A DNA stretch of 64,000 bases, taken from Neocallimastix lanati (nom. inval.). Its lineage: Eukaryota > Neocallimastigomycota > Neocallimastigomycetes > Neocallimastigales > Neocallimastigaceae. This document shows positions 19,097 through 31,251 of this stretch, piece after piece. The first letter of the stretch is position 1; the number at the start of each line of letters is the position of its first letter. Location: NCBI GenBank assembly GCA_016946835.1, contig JACVTC010000057.1, positions 293,501-357,500 of the forward strand. Direction: 5' to 3'. The notes beneath the pieces were generated by a model, which was not told where the DNA came from, searched no databases, and saw only the letters and a program-made list of their open reading frames with translations. A program made the translations under genes and the position numbers.

Positions 19097-20340
19097 ATAA
19101 AAAATAAAAAATATTTCTAAAAAACTTGTTTATCTATTTAATTTTTTTTTTCCTTCTTCTGTTTTTTCAACGTATTTTCCATTATACAACACAATAACAA
19201 AATAATAATATTATTATTAAATATAGAATAAATATAAAATAAATTTTTTTTTAAAATGGAATAGAAAAAAAATTTTTTTTTTAACCATTTTAATATTAAT
19301 GAAAAAAAAAAAAAAAAGTAATTAAATTTACCCCACCACAATCAGAAGCAAAAAATATTTATAAGAAAAATATATAAATTTATTTCTTGCCAAATATAAA
19401 ATTAATATTATCCATAAATTGACTGTCAAATCTGGCAAGAGGGCAATTTTGTTATATAAAATATTTAATTGTAGTATAAGAAAGAAATATAAATTAAAAA
19501 TAGTTAAATTTAATCCATTCCAAAGCCATTTATTATGCACAACTTTTTATTAATAGAATGTTATAAAAATTTTAATATATTATTTTTTATATCAAATACA
19601 TCTTAAATATATATAATATATGAATAAAAATGATAATAAAATGAAATATTCTCTTATCTACTCTTCATACATTTCTCTAAAAGCAGGGATCACTCAATGG
19701 TATTTAAAAATAATTCAATGATTATTTAATTGTTATAATTATTACTAATTTTTAATTTATAATTATTATTTTTTTACTGTTAAATTTGTCATTTGTTAAT
19801 AATTTTTAATAATTTAATTAATAAGATCAACATTTATTAATATAAACGTAAAACTTTTTAATTTTTTATTTAGAAAATGTATATTTTTTTTTTTTTTTAA
19901 TTTTATATTAATTTTTTTTTAGTAGAAGATGTATAAAGATATAGGATTTTAAGTATAGCAAAAACTAATTAATCATAATTGATAGTAAATAAAAATCCAA
20001 TATTCTGAACTTATTTTCTATATTTTAATTCTAATTTATATATATATAATTATTCTATTTATTAATATATTTATAAATTTTTTATGAAATATACTCTATT
20101 ATCATTAAACAATATTTAATATTTTCGTGTGTTAATTTTTTTTTTTTGTAATTCCAATTACCATCAAATTTTGTACAATAATGTAATACAGGATAGAGAA
20201 TTCTTTACATAAATGTTTGTAAAAAAAAAAATAACTAAATTTGAAATGATTTTTAAATGATATTAAAACAAGAATTAAATGTATTTTAATCAATTTATTA
20301 TAGTTATTTTATTATGTGAATAATTATATGAATATTTAGT

Positions 20341-21135
20341 AATTAATTATTTATTATTATTTATTATTTATTATTTATTGATTGATTGAATGATTATTTA
20401 TTATTTATTATTTATTATTTATTATTTATTATTTATTAATTATTAATTATTTATTATTTATTATTTATTATTTATTAATTATTTATTATTTATTATTTAA
20501 TTATTTAATTATTTAATTATTTAATTATTTAATTATTTATTGTTAACAATAAAAATTATGTTTTAAATTTTTTATGTATTTTATAATTATTATAGAGGAC
20601 ATTTTACATATAAACAATTTTAGTTGTAAATGTAATTATTTAGGTTAAATTTTTTTATTAACTGTTTATTTTTAAAATGATTATTTTATTTAATGATTAT
20701 TTGGTGAAACATTTTTATTTAAAATCATAATAAAAAATTATTGGTAAATAAATATACAATATATATTCAAATATATTGTTAATATATAATTACTAGAACA
20801 GAAACATATTTTATGTGGTAAAAAATATCATATAAATTAATATATATTTTTTATAAAACTTCAAAATTTTTATTATTAATTATTTAATTATAATTTTTAT
20901 TATTAATTATTTAATTATATTATTTATTATTATTTATTATTTATTATTTATTATTTATTATTTATTAATTATTTATTATTTATTTATTTATTTATTATTT
21001 ATTATTTATTTATTTATTATTTATTATTTATTATTTATTTATTATTATTATTTATTTATTATTTATTATTTATTTATTATTTATTATTTATTTATTATTT
21101 ATTATTTATTTATTATTTATTATTTATTTATTTAT
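20341..21135. repeat. Two blocks of TTATTTA / TTTA low-complexity repeats
   Basis: Blocks at about 20341-20540 and 20930-21135 consist of interleaved TTTA and TTATTTA units. The sequence between them is unremarkable A/T-rich DNA. Confidence 0.85.
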
Positions 21136-21511
21136 CATATTTTCATTCATTTATTATTAAATAAATAAATTTCTTAATAATGATGAATAATATTTAATAA
21201 CTCAAAATTTTGTTATTAAAATATTAATTTATTATTTATATTATATTACTATTTTTTTTAATATTTTTATATCTAATATCTATATAGTATTATTGTTATC
21301 CGTTAAAATAAAAGTAACTAATTAAAAATTATAGAAAAAAAAGGTAAAAATTAAAAAAAAAAAAAAAAAAAAAAAAGTATATATTATTATTTTATAGATT
21401 ATCATACTATAATAATATTATTAGATTAAAAGGTGTTTTAGTTAATTAATTACTTTTAAGAAATTATTTTTTTTATTTTTTTTTTATAATTTTTTATTTT
21501 TATTTTTTTAT

Positions 21512-21542
<31 letters not shown>

Positions 21543-22158
21543 TTTTTTTTTTGTATTGTTTTGTTTTGTTTTGTTTTTACCAGAAAAGCATTTATAATTG
21601 CTAAATAATTTAACCATTTCTTTAATAAACTTTTTGATTAAACATAATTCTAAATTTTTTGTTTCTAGCTAATAAAAGAAATGAATGATATTAATATAAA
21701 AAATTATGTAATGTTAAATAATAAAAATAATTATAATAAAGTTTATATACACAAAAGAATAATAAAAAAAAGGTTAACCATTATATTATATAATTATTAT
21801 TTTAATAAAATATAATATTATTGTTTAATAACAGTACTGTTAATAAAATAATATAATAAAAAAATTATGCATATAAAGAAGTTTTATTATTTTTTTTGAA
21901 TGTTATTTCTTTCTTTTTTTTTATTTTTATTTTTAAAAATATAAATATAATTATTAATGAACGAGTTACTATTTAAAAGTTTTTTTTTTTTAATGAAATT
22001 CAATAGTCATTTTTATTTTTATTTTATTTTTTTTTTTTTTTCTTAATTTTTACAAAATTTTTATTTTAGTATTTTATAGATGGTAATTAAACATCAATAA
22101 AGAATTATTAAATATATAATTTAATTTAGAATTTTTAATAAAGAAATCATTCCATGAC

Positions 22159-23475
22159 ATGAGCAATAATAGTTATCTATCAAAATTTATAAATCAATAT
22201 AATGTCTATGCCAATATAGATAAATTATTTTTAAAAAAGGTATATGATATCAAACTATTTTTGGAAAGGAAACTTCCTGAATTAAATCCATTAACCATTT
22301 CTATTCCAAAGGTAGTTTATGATCATTTGATGATAGAGAAAAAAACCTACTATATATCCTTAACTCATGATAAATGTGAAATTAAAATACCAGCACCCAT
22401 CGACGGAGTATTTGTTGTGGATGGAATTGATAAAGTAATTATTTCACAAGAAATATTTTGTACTCCATTTTTTGTTTATAAAAAGGACCTTGGCGCAGAA
22501 CATGGCATGGCTGGTAAAATCCATCCAAGATGGACATGCATGTGCCTCGTCCCGTCTATGAACAACAGGTCTTTACATATTTTTATGCGTGACACCAATC
22601 CATAATACAAAAAGGTCGCATTGAAGATGTTTACCAATTATAAATATATTGAATATTTAAAAAAGATTCTTTCAATGCAATTTTCGAATATCGAAGATAA
22701 TACAGAATATAGAAATAAAAGTGAAAATGAAAATGAAAATAAAAATGAAATTTACAGCAGTTTAATCCGAGAGTCATGATGAAATATTATCCGTGGTCGA
22801 TAGAATAATCCATAGTTACTTTACACCAGATTACTTACATTGCAAAAAGACATTATTAAATGATTTGTCATATGATGATAAAATTACTAAATTCTATACC
22901 TATTTAGCAATGGCAAGATCTTTATTCCATAGTGAGCATAATGTTCAATATTATAATAGTCGTATCGATACCTTTCCGTATTCCTTGTACCGTAGTATAA
23001 AATATTTCACATTGGAAAATAAAAATTTACCACTGAATAGATTCATTAATAATTTAAATATAAAATTGTATGCAAATGCAAAATCTGGAAAGGTTCGTTC
23101 TTATTTCCGGGAATATGAGGCCATCTCTGTGCAAACCTTAAGTAAGCGTTCTTATTATGATAAACTTTCTCATTTACGAAGAATTCAAGTTCCCATAAAC
23201 AATGAGAGTGATAATTCTCATCTCCGTACGTCTTATGATTACTGTTATTTTTGTCCATTTGAAACGCCTGAATCAAAAGATGTAGGCTTTGTAAAATATT
23301 TTGGATTATCTGTGTTAGTATCGCCAGATTTTTCTATGTAAAAATTTTAAAACCGTTCTTATACAAGTATAATGAAACATTTGATAATATAATTAAAGAT
23401 AAAAAAGATGATGAAATTAGTAATAACTCTAATAATACTAATAGTCTTAATGAAAAAAGATAAGCTTTAAAAACC

Positions 23476-23507
<32 letters not shown>

Positions 23508-23864
23508 CCAGTCTTATTGAATACACGATTTATCAGATTCTCTACGACAGATTTAGTAGATTATACCTATAAAATATTAAAATTGAAATATCCTTATATA
23601 AGTTGTGTTTTCGATAGCGTCACTTATTATTTATTTACGGATGAAGGAAGAATGTTTCGACCGATTAGAGTAAAGAAAAACAATGAAGAAATTGAAGAAA
23701 TTGACACTTATTGAAATTTCTGAAAATAAAATGAATATCACTTATCAATACGAAGAACTTGATCCGAATTTTGTTTTTGGTTTAATTAGTGCCTTATCAC
23801 CAGGAAATGGTGATAAGGCACCGACATATTATATTTATTTATTGTATATAAATTTTAATTTATG
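22159..23864 (+). pseudogene. Broken, divergent RNA polymerase second-largest subunit (RPB2-like), N-terminal half
   Basis: Successive frames together resemble the N-terminal half of a multisubunit RNA polymerase second-largest subunit. The first piece (22159-22605) carries GVFVVDGIDKVIISQE, which resembles the protrusion motif. The second (22793-23341) carries LSHLRRIQVP followed by CPFETPESKDVGFVKYFGLS, the hallmark rifampicin-region segment. The third (23513-23864) carries LFTDEGRMFRPI and ELDPNFVFGLISALSP. The reading frame is broken by a TAA at 22603-22605 with same-frame similarity continuing after it, by frameshifts near 22770, 23337 and 23700, and by a 29-base poly(A) run near 23476. 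The C-terminal half, with the hybrid-binding and clamp regions, is absent. The sequence is far more divergent than expected for a host Pol I, II or III subunit and the N-terminus is short. Origin from a large DNA virus or cytoplasmic linear plasmid is possible but not shown. Confidence 0.8.
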
Positions 23865-24015
23865 AAATTACATATTATCAGTTATAATATTTATATAGCT
23901 TCAATAATTTTTGATATATATATATATTTTTATTTCATGTTTTTTAAAACGTTTATATATATATATGAACTACAAGTATTAAAAATTGTTCTACATATAA
24001 CACTTTAAAAAATTA

Positions 24016-24073
24016 AGTCTATATCGTATAATTGATAATCGTTTTTACATATAAAATTTATACAAAGCACTTC

Positions 24074-24141
<68 letters not shown>

Positions 24142-24370
24142 ACTAATGAAGTGATATAATTTTCATGGTTTGCATTATATTGAATATTGAATTCCTCACC
24201 ATATCACTTCTTAAAGAATAAAGTCTATTTATCACAATATATTGTCAATTCATCATGATATATTATTTATTTATTTTTTAATATTTTATATCATATAATT
24301 GATAATTGATTTTATATATAAAATTTATAAAAAGCAATTCTAAATATATATATATATATATATATATTTT
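24016..24370. repeat. Direct repeats of about 274-bp spacing flanking a 10-bp inverted repeat
   Basis: A segment starting near 24016 (ATAATTGATAATCG...AAATTTATACAAAGCA) recurs near 24291 with a few differences. Each copy is followed by a (TA)n run. Between them, a perfect 10-bp inverted repeat GAAGTGATAT / ATATCACTTC lies at 24148-24157 and 24201-24210. This may be a small non-autonomous element, but no target duplication is clear. Confidence 0.6.
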
Positions 24371-24412
24371 TTTTATTTTATTTCATTTAAATATTAATTT
24401 ATTCATAATTAA

Positions 24413-25564
24413 TTATACATTTAAATCGTTAATTAATATACAATTATTTAATAAAGATCTAGAAGACCAACAACATGTACATCCTTGGTTAACGCTATAC
24501 ACTTCATATTCAATATGACCTACTGCTATTTCTTCATCTTCATAAAATAATACAGTATCATATCTTCTAGTATCAACAGGTTTATGATACAAATTACACA
24601 CAAATGAATTCTTTGGAATATTTGCGGGGTAACACCAACCATAATTATCACTAGCTGGTCCATTAGAATCATAAACAATTATTTTTATTTTATAATCATT
24701 ATTATAACTTATTACCCCATACCTACTTTTTTTATACATACTAATTACAGTTTCATTTTCATAAAATGTCCATTGACTTTTAGGTATATATTGAGTATCA
24801 CTATTACCATCACTTATAAATCTTTTAAATTTACTTAAATAATATTTTTCTTTAACTTGAACATTAACAGGACTAAAACTAATATTAGGACTAGTTGATA
24901 TACAAATTTCAATTTCGTCAACATTTAAATTTTCTGTACTGTTCACTATTGTCTTCAAATTATTGTTTTCTTTCTCTTCTTCTACACATACTTTAGATTT
25001 CAGATTTGCATTCAATTCATTTATTTTAGCTTTCAGATTTGTTTTATCTTCTTCCAATTCATATATTTTATTATGTAACATTTCAATAATTTCATCTTTG
25101 TTACAATCATATTTCTTTAAACTTATTTCTAGAATAAATTCTTCCCCTATAATTTTTTCTTTAATCATTAGATTAAAAAATTTTTTTTCTTTTATTTCCT
25201 TTATAGAAATTTTATTTTCATTAAAAGATTTCAAAATCATTTTATTTAATTTAGGAATGGTATTAAAAACTCTCATTATTCCATTATCTTGTTTTTTAAA
25301 ATCATCTTCGTTTATTTCTGTTTGATAATTATAATTAATTATTACCCCTTTTTCTTGAGCAATTAATCTAATGAAGAGACTTCTATCAACTTCTATTAAT
25401 TGAATTTTTATTATGAAATCCTTTTCAGAATATTTCAATACAAATATCTGTTCTACAATAAGTTTTTCATCACTTATAACGGTTAAACTTTTATCATTTT
25501 CTTCAATATGTTTTTCATTATAAAGAACTATTGATTTTTCTTTGCTATTATTATTTTCTTTCAT
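24413..25564 (-). CDS. Hypothetical coiled-coil protein, 383 aa
   Basis: This intact frame starts at the ATG at 25564 and has protein-like composition throughout. Residues 30-150 look like alternating beta strands (for example LIVEQIFVLKYSEKDFIIKI). Residues 155-200 are a predicted coiled coil (IIEMLHNKIYELEEDKTNL). The C-terminal 140 residues form a separate, aromatic- and Cys-containing domain with GWCYPANIPKNSF and CTCCW. There is no signal peptide or membrane segment. The protein family is not recognised. It lies between the RNA polymerase relic and the MULE transposon, so it could be part of an imported or repetitive family, though it shows no lesions. Confidence 0.7.
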   Translation of the reverse strand: MKENNNSKEKSIVLYNEKHIEENDKSLTVISDEKLIVEQIFVLKYSEKDFIIKIQLIEVDRSLFIRLIAQEKGVIINYNYQTEINEDDFKKQDNGIMRVFNTIPKLNKMILKSFNENKISIKEIKEKKFFNLMIKEKIIGEEFILEISLKKYDCNKDEIIEMLHNKIYELEEDKTNLKAKINELNANLKSKVCVEEEKENNNLKTIVNSTENLNVDEIEICISTSPNISFSPVNVQVKEKYYLSKFKRFISDGNSDTQYIPKSQWTFYENETVISMYKKSRYGVISYNNDYKIKIIVYDSNGPASDNYGWCYPANIPKNSFVCNLYHKPVDTRRYDTVLFYEDEEIAVGHIEYEVYSVNQGCTCCWSSRSLLNNCILINDLNV

Positions 25565-25597
25565 TTTTCTTATCTTTTTATTGAGAAGTAAGGTTGG

Positions 25598-25636
<39 letters not shown>

Positions 25637-25869
25637 GAGATATTTTTAATTCTTTGAAATATTATTTATTTTTACATCTTAAATAATTTTTGGACATAAT
25701 CTAAAAATACTAATGGCTGAAATAATCTATTATGTCCATTTATTTTATTGCAGTGGCGCATGTATCACATATGTGGCGCACAGTTAGAGAAAAAGATTTT
25801 TGATTTTAATTATGAGACAAACATTTATTTAAAACACCTATTTAATATGGCACATGATCGATCATAAAC

Positions 25870-25877
25870 ATATACAT
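25870..25877. repeat. Left target-site duplication of the MULE (ATATACAT)
   Basis: This octamer directly precedes the GGGA end and is repeated exactly after the TCCC end at 28066-28073. Confidence 0.75.
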
Positions 25878-25966
25878 GGGAGTATTGCATTTCGACATAA
25901 TTTATGTATAATCATTTATTCATGTATTACAATGTTGCTTATAAAATAAAGGAATTGGATAGGGTT

Positions 25967-26005
<39 letters not shown>

Positions 26006-26171
26006 TATTAACATTTATAGTAAAAAAAAAATAAATAATAAAGTAAAATAAAAATAAAAAAAAAATAAATAATAAAGTAAAATAAAAAATAAAAAAAAAA
26101 AAAAAAAAAAAAGAATAAAAATGTAAGATAAAAAAAATAGATTAAAAAAAAATTTAAAAAATAAAACTTTT

Positions 26172-26241
26172 AATTTAAAATATTTATAATAAATGGATGA
26201 TCAATTAATTTAAAATATTTATAATAAATGGATGATCAATT
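26172..26241. repeat. Perfect 35-bp tandem duplication across the transposase start codon
   Basis: Positions 26172-26206 are repeated exactly at 26207-26241. Each copy contains AATGGATGATCAATT. Only the second ATG (26228) leads into the long frame. Confidence 0.95.
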
Positions 26242-27634
26242 AGAAATAAGTGAAACTAATAAAGAAAAAAACCAAATCATTGTAAACAAAAAATATAAAT
26301 TTAATTTAAGGTATATAACGAATAGTACAAAAGTATTCAAATGTACTGAATATAAAACCGTTAAAAAATGTAAATCATACATTATTCTAAATGATAATAA
26401 TAAAGTAATAAAATATGAAAACAAACATACTCATCCAGGAAAAGAATATGATGCATCTGTATCAATAGTAAAACATAAAATGAAAAATGAAATTAGAAAA
26501 ACCTCAATCCCATTTGATATAAATCCAAAACATATATATAATGAAATATCTGAAGAAATTGGATTGATATGCTCTGAATATAATTCAATTAAAATCTCAA
26601 ATATCAAGATATATAAAAAAACAACTACCTCCTGATATATCAAAATTTAATGAAATTCCAGATGAATCTGAATATTATATAAACGAAAGAGATGAAAAGT
26701 TTATGATATTCAAAAATTCTAATATTATAATTTTTCAATCACCATTCCAAACAGAATTGTTTATTAAATACAACGAAAATATGTTTGCTGATGGTACATT
26801 TTATATTGCACCAATATTTGGTTATCAAGTGTTTATAACAGGAATATATGCTCCAGAAATAAAAAGTTTTTACACTACATTACTATCTCTATTAAATAAT
26901 AAAGAACAAGCAACCTAAGAACTGTCATTTGAAGAATTAAAAAAGAATGCAAGTAAATATAATAATAATATTATAGTTACACCAAAAATTTTGCATTGTG
27001 ATTTTGAAAAAGGTATATCTGATGCTTCCATTAAAATATTTCCTAATATTACTATTAAATATTGTGTATGGCTTTATAAAAGATCGTTAGAAGTTCAAAA
27101 AAATAAATTATGTTATAATGAAGTTGAAAGTATTCATAAAATTTATTTGTTTAATATTACAAATTTTCTTTTTATAAATCCTGAATATATATTTGATATT
27201 TATAATTATATTAAAATTATATGTCAAATATATAATTATTTCCATTTTTTAAATTGTTTGGAATATTTTAATAAGACTTATTTATATAAATATGATATTC
27301 AATATTTGAATTATTATAACGATATAAACCACATAACAAATAATGCTTCAGAATCTTTTAATAATTACTTAAAAAAATTGTTTTACAAAAACCCTTCTTT
27401 CTATGAATTGAGATATCATTTAAAAAGAAAAGAATCTTTATCTTACTATAATTACAAAAGTAAAATTGAAGGAGTTTGAAAAAAAAAAAAAGAATATTAA
27501 CAAAAACTGATGAAATCAATGATTTAATTAAAAAATACAAAAAAAAGGAATCCGAATTAATTGATAAAAAATGTGATAAAAATGATATCATTGATTTATG
27601 GTATAAATGTTTATTAGAATTAAACAAGCTCTAA
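26228..27634 (+). pseudogene. MULE transposase with FLYWCH zinc finger, broken
   Basis: The first frame (26228-26635) encodes a FLYWCH-like C2H2 zinc finger (FKCTEYKTVKKCKSY then NKHTHPG), the usual DNA-binding domain of fungal and animal MULE transposases. A frameshift in an A7 run near 26611-26617 leads into the catalytic part. There the three acidic residues of an RNase H-like transposase can be placed: Asp in ADGTF (codon 26790-26792), Asp in HCDFEKG (27000-27002) and Glu in NASESFN (27351-27353). A TAA at 26916-26918 interrupts that frame, and a frameshift at the A12 run near 27480 separates the last 48 codons, which end at 27634. Two of the three lesions lie in homopolymers and could be sequencing errors; the TAA could not be explained that way. 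Confidence 0.85.
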
Positions 27635-28073
27635 ATTTATAAATAATAATAATTAACTATATCAGTATCATTATATTTCATTAATATCAATATCTTTATA
27701 TTTTATTAATATCAATATCAATATTTAAATTTTATTAATAATAAATATTTAATATTAAAATAAATTTTATTTTATTATTTAATTAATTTAATAATAAAAT
27801 ATTAAATATTTAATAATAAAATATAATTTTAAAATGAAAATTAATTAAATAATTGAAAATAAATAAAAATAAAATAAAATTCTTAACAGAAAACTTATTT
27901 ATTCTTTTATTTATTATTTTTTTTAGTTTTTATTTTATTTTTTTAATGCTAAAATACAATAAATAAAAATAACGTTGAAAGTTGTGGCGTATTACATAAT
28001 TTATACACATTGTACAAATATTTATGCCGATTATACATAAATTATGTCGAAATGCTTCACATCCCATATACAT

Positions 28074-28585
28074 ATAATTAAAATTAATTTTTTAAGAGAT
28101 ATATAATTAAAATAATTTTAAACAATAATTAAGAGATATTTTAAATAATAATAAATAATAATTAATAATGGAAAATAAAAAAAAAAAAAAAAAAATTAAA
28201 AATTAAATATATATATTTATATATATTTAATTTTTTACTCTATTATTAAGGATTTAGTTGATTTTCCTATCAACATATAATATAATTGTTCTTTGTGGAT
28301 ATTTCAAAGTATTTTATGATTTCATTATATTTAACCTGTCTCCATTTTCAATATAATATTTTCATTATTTCTATTATTAATATATATATAAATATATATA
28401 TTATTATTCTGTAAAAAGAATAATATTAATATCTTTCCCATTACCTTAAAATTTTTATGATTAAACCAGATAATAATAATAATAAAATTTCTTTATTTGG
28501 TTAAACTATTGATTTTTTTTTAGATAACATAAATATAATTTATATTAATATCAAAAAATACCAAACAAATTTAAAATAATTGATC

Positions 28586-28616
<31 letters not shown>

Positions 28617-28901
28617 CTTTTATTTTATTTTTTTTTTTTAATAAAAAATAGTATAATTAAAATATATAGTATATAATAATAATATTTTAATATAAGAAAG
28701 TAACTTATATGGAAACATAACGAAATTAGAAATACTTATCATTATAAAGAAAATGTTACGAAAACAAACTAATATTAAAGTACAAAACAAATAAGAACAT
28801 GAATAATGAAAATTTGAAAAATAAATTTGAAAAACATCAACAATAAATGGAAGAAAAATATTTCTACCTAAATGAAGACAATTCATAAAATAATATTTAT
28901 C

Positions 28902-28932
<31 letters not shown>

Positions 28933-29038
28933 CCATAAATATTTTATGAATGTAACTACTTAAAAACAAAAAAAAAACAAAAAAAAAAAAAAAAAAAAAA
29001 ATCTTTTTTTATCCTTTACTATTAATCTAATCTAAGCC

Positions 29039-29086
<48 letters not shown>

Positions 29087-29317
29087 AATTAAAATTCGCA
29101 CCATATATTTATTTATTAAATAAATATTTATAATTTTATTACTATTAACTTTTTGTTTTATTATAAGTAAATAATTATAATAATAATAATAATAAAAAAT
29201 CTTAAATTAAAATTATTCGCACCATATATTTATTTATTAAATAAATATTTAATAATTTTATTACTATTAACTTTTTTTTTTTTTTTTATTAACTAAATAA
29301 TTATAATAATAATAACA

Positions 29318-29353
<36 letters not shown>

Positions 29354-29455
29354 AAATATCATATATTTATAATAAATATTAACTTTTTTTTTTTTTTACT
29401 ATTATTATTATTTATATATTTTTTATTAAATACTTTTTTTATTTACATTATTATA

Positions 29456-29502
<47 letters not shown>

Positions 29503-29783
29503 ATATAAAATAAATAATGAATTTGTTATTACTACTATTAACTTTTCTTAAATATAAATTTTCTCTACATTGAATTTGATTAACATTATAAATCTTATTA
29601 TTATGAAAAATCTTAGTATTATGAACAACAAGAAATTTGCTTAGTTTATTATTTGCTTTTTTTTTTTTTTTTTTCTATTATTATATTTCTAATATTATTT
29701 TCTTTAAAGGGTATATATCCTTATATTTAAATAAATTAATTTTTATTTAACTATCAGAGTCATACATAAATACCAGTAAAATT

Positions 29784-29820
<37 letters not shown>

Positions 29821-30068
29821 CTTGGTATGTTTGGAAATGCGATATATGTTATATTACGTTATATAATATTAATAAAACTAATTAATTATTATTAATATTA
29901 TTATTATTAAAATATATATATATATTTTATTTTTAATATTTCTTTACTGTTATTTATTGTTCAAAACGTTTGATTTATTTTAATATAATTACGATTATTG
30001 TTTTTCCTTTCTTTCTTCTTTTTCTTTTTTCTTTTTTTTTTTCTCTCTCACTCTCTCTCTTCTCTTTT
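28074..30068. other. AT-rich intergenic region with a two-copy tandem repeat
   Basis: This stretch separates the MULE from the 3' end of the CPBP-like gene. It holds homopolymer tracts, an (AAAT)n tract at 29458-29503, a poly(T) run at 29787-29820 and a CT-rich tract at 29997-30068 that is probably the 3' UTR of the next gene. No coding region is recognisable. Confidence 0.7.
29082..29320. repeat. Tandem duplication, two copies of about 118 bp
   Basis: The first copy starts at about 29082 (ATCTTAAATTAAAATTCGCA) and the second at about 29200. They differ by small indels. A truncated third copy may follow at 29350-29395. Confidence 0.8.
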
Positions 30069-30806
30069 TTATATTATTATAAATTGATAAAATACAAGCA
30101 AACAGTTATACATTATATTAGAATATATTGATGCTAATAGATAGCCATCATAGTCATAAGTAGCTGCTAAGGTGATTCCTTTAATAAAAAAGATTAAGAA
30201 ATCGTCCATCTCTTGCCACATAGTTGGGAATTCACAATCAAAATAAGCAAAAGCAAATAAAAAACTAGATAATAAATAAGCTAAAAATTTGGATAGCTTT
30301 TTAACTATTCTGAAAACTAATTTTCTAAAAACAATTTCTTCCAAGATAGGTCTAATAATACAAACATAAAATATCAAAAACACAGTACCATTCGTTGATC
30401 TATGTGTTTTTTCCATATCCCCTTTAAGGGTAAGTCTATCAGTATCAATTATTATATTAAAAAATAAATAGGATAGGATATCAATTAATAATAAAACTAT
30501 TACTGAAACAACTGCTGTAATATAAACTCTTTTCTTAAAAAATTCATCAAAAAAATTGATACGTCTTCTTTCTTTTCTGGGTTTACGATATACTATTTCT
30601 CCTGATTGTTCTCCTTGGATATTAATAATAGTATTACTACTGTTTTTCATCTTTTCAACTTCAGATTCAGATCCGATTTCCGTTTCCGTATCTGAATAAA
30701 TATCTTCTAACATTGTAGTGATTTCTTTTTCATTTTCAAACATCTTTTTAATATCTTTACTTAGTTCCTTTTCTTTTTGATCCTTTTTATTCTCTTTTTG
30801 ATCCAT
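30069..30806 (-). CDS. CPBP-family (CAAX protease-like) membrane protein lacking the catalytic histidines, 245 aa
   Basis: The N-terminal 90 residues are charged and acidic, followed by several hydrophobic segments (about 94-120, 140-155, 174-190, 202-215, 222-245). The CPBP/Abi motif 1 is present as EEIVFR (E156, E157, R161). The second motif reads SSFLFAFAY with Tyr188 where a histidine is expected. The third reads ASIYSNIMYN with Asn230 in the usual histidine position and Asn234 retained. Family members with all motifs are intramembrane glutamate proteases; this protein probably is not active as one. It has an intact frame, and the ATG at 30806 follows an A/T-only leader. An additional 3' exon cannot be excluded. 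Confidence 0.65.
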   Translation of the reverse strand: MDQKENKKDQKEKELSKDIKKMFENEKEITTMLEDIYSDTETEIGSESEVEKMKNSSNTIINIQGEQSGEIVYRKPRKERRRINFFDEFFKKRVYITAVVSVIVLLLIDILSYLFFNIIIDTDRLTLKGDMEKTHRSTNGTVFLIFYVCIIRPILEEIVFRKLVFRIVKKLSKFLAYLLSSFLFAFAYFDCEFPTMWQEMDDFLIFFIKGITLAATYDYDGYLLASIYSNIMYNCLLVFYQFIII

Positions 30807-30945
30807 TTTTATTATTATTTATAAGTTTATAATTATTATTATTATTTTTTCAAATGGTATAAAGTATTATAACATAATATTAAATTAAATAATTAATAAA
30901 ATTATTTAGAAATAATTTATATATGCAGTTTTGATTACTTAATAA

Positions 30946-30984
<39 letters not shown>

Positions 30985-31205
30985 TTATTCTATATATATT
31001 AAAATTTTATTGAAGATAATAAATTAGTGTACTGTCTTAAGTTTATTGTAAAATTAATTATGCTTATTAGAAAATGTATATGTATGTATAATTATGTCGT
31101 TGATATTAAAATGATTAAAAAAAATAAATAAATGAATATGGAATTTAAACTGCCAAATTTCTATATTTATTGTATATATTATTGTCTTTTCAATACTTCA
31201 AATAC

Positions 31206-31251
<46 letters not shown>

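Larger units (their letters stand above)
25878..28065 (+). mobile_element. MULE-type DNA transposon, 2188 bp, with terminal inverted repeats and 8-bp target duplication
   Basis: The element starts GGGA at 25878 and ends TCCC at 28065. Its terminal inverted repeats are 25878-25913 and 28029-28065. The inner 27 bases (25887-25913 against 28029-28055) are perfect inverse complements and the outer 9-10 bases are partly matched. Identical 8-bp sequences ATATACAT abut both ends exactly (25870-25877 and 28066-28073), as expected for a target-site duplication. Inside lies a broken Mutator-like transposase with an N-terminal FLYWCH-type zinc finger. Well-preserved ends with a broken gene suggest the element was mobilised relatively recently, perhaps non-autonomously. 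Confidence 0.88.

Noticed and set aside
19328-19540. 70-codon minus-strand frame in slightly more mixed sequence
   Set aside because: No motif, splice sites or homology can be recognised. It may be an old transposon remnant, but that cannot be supported.
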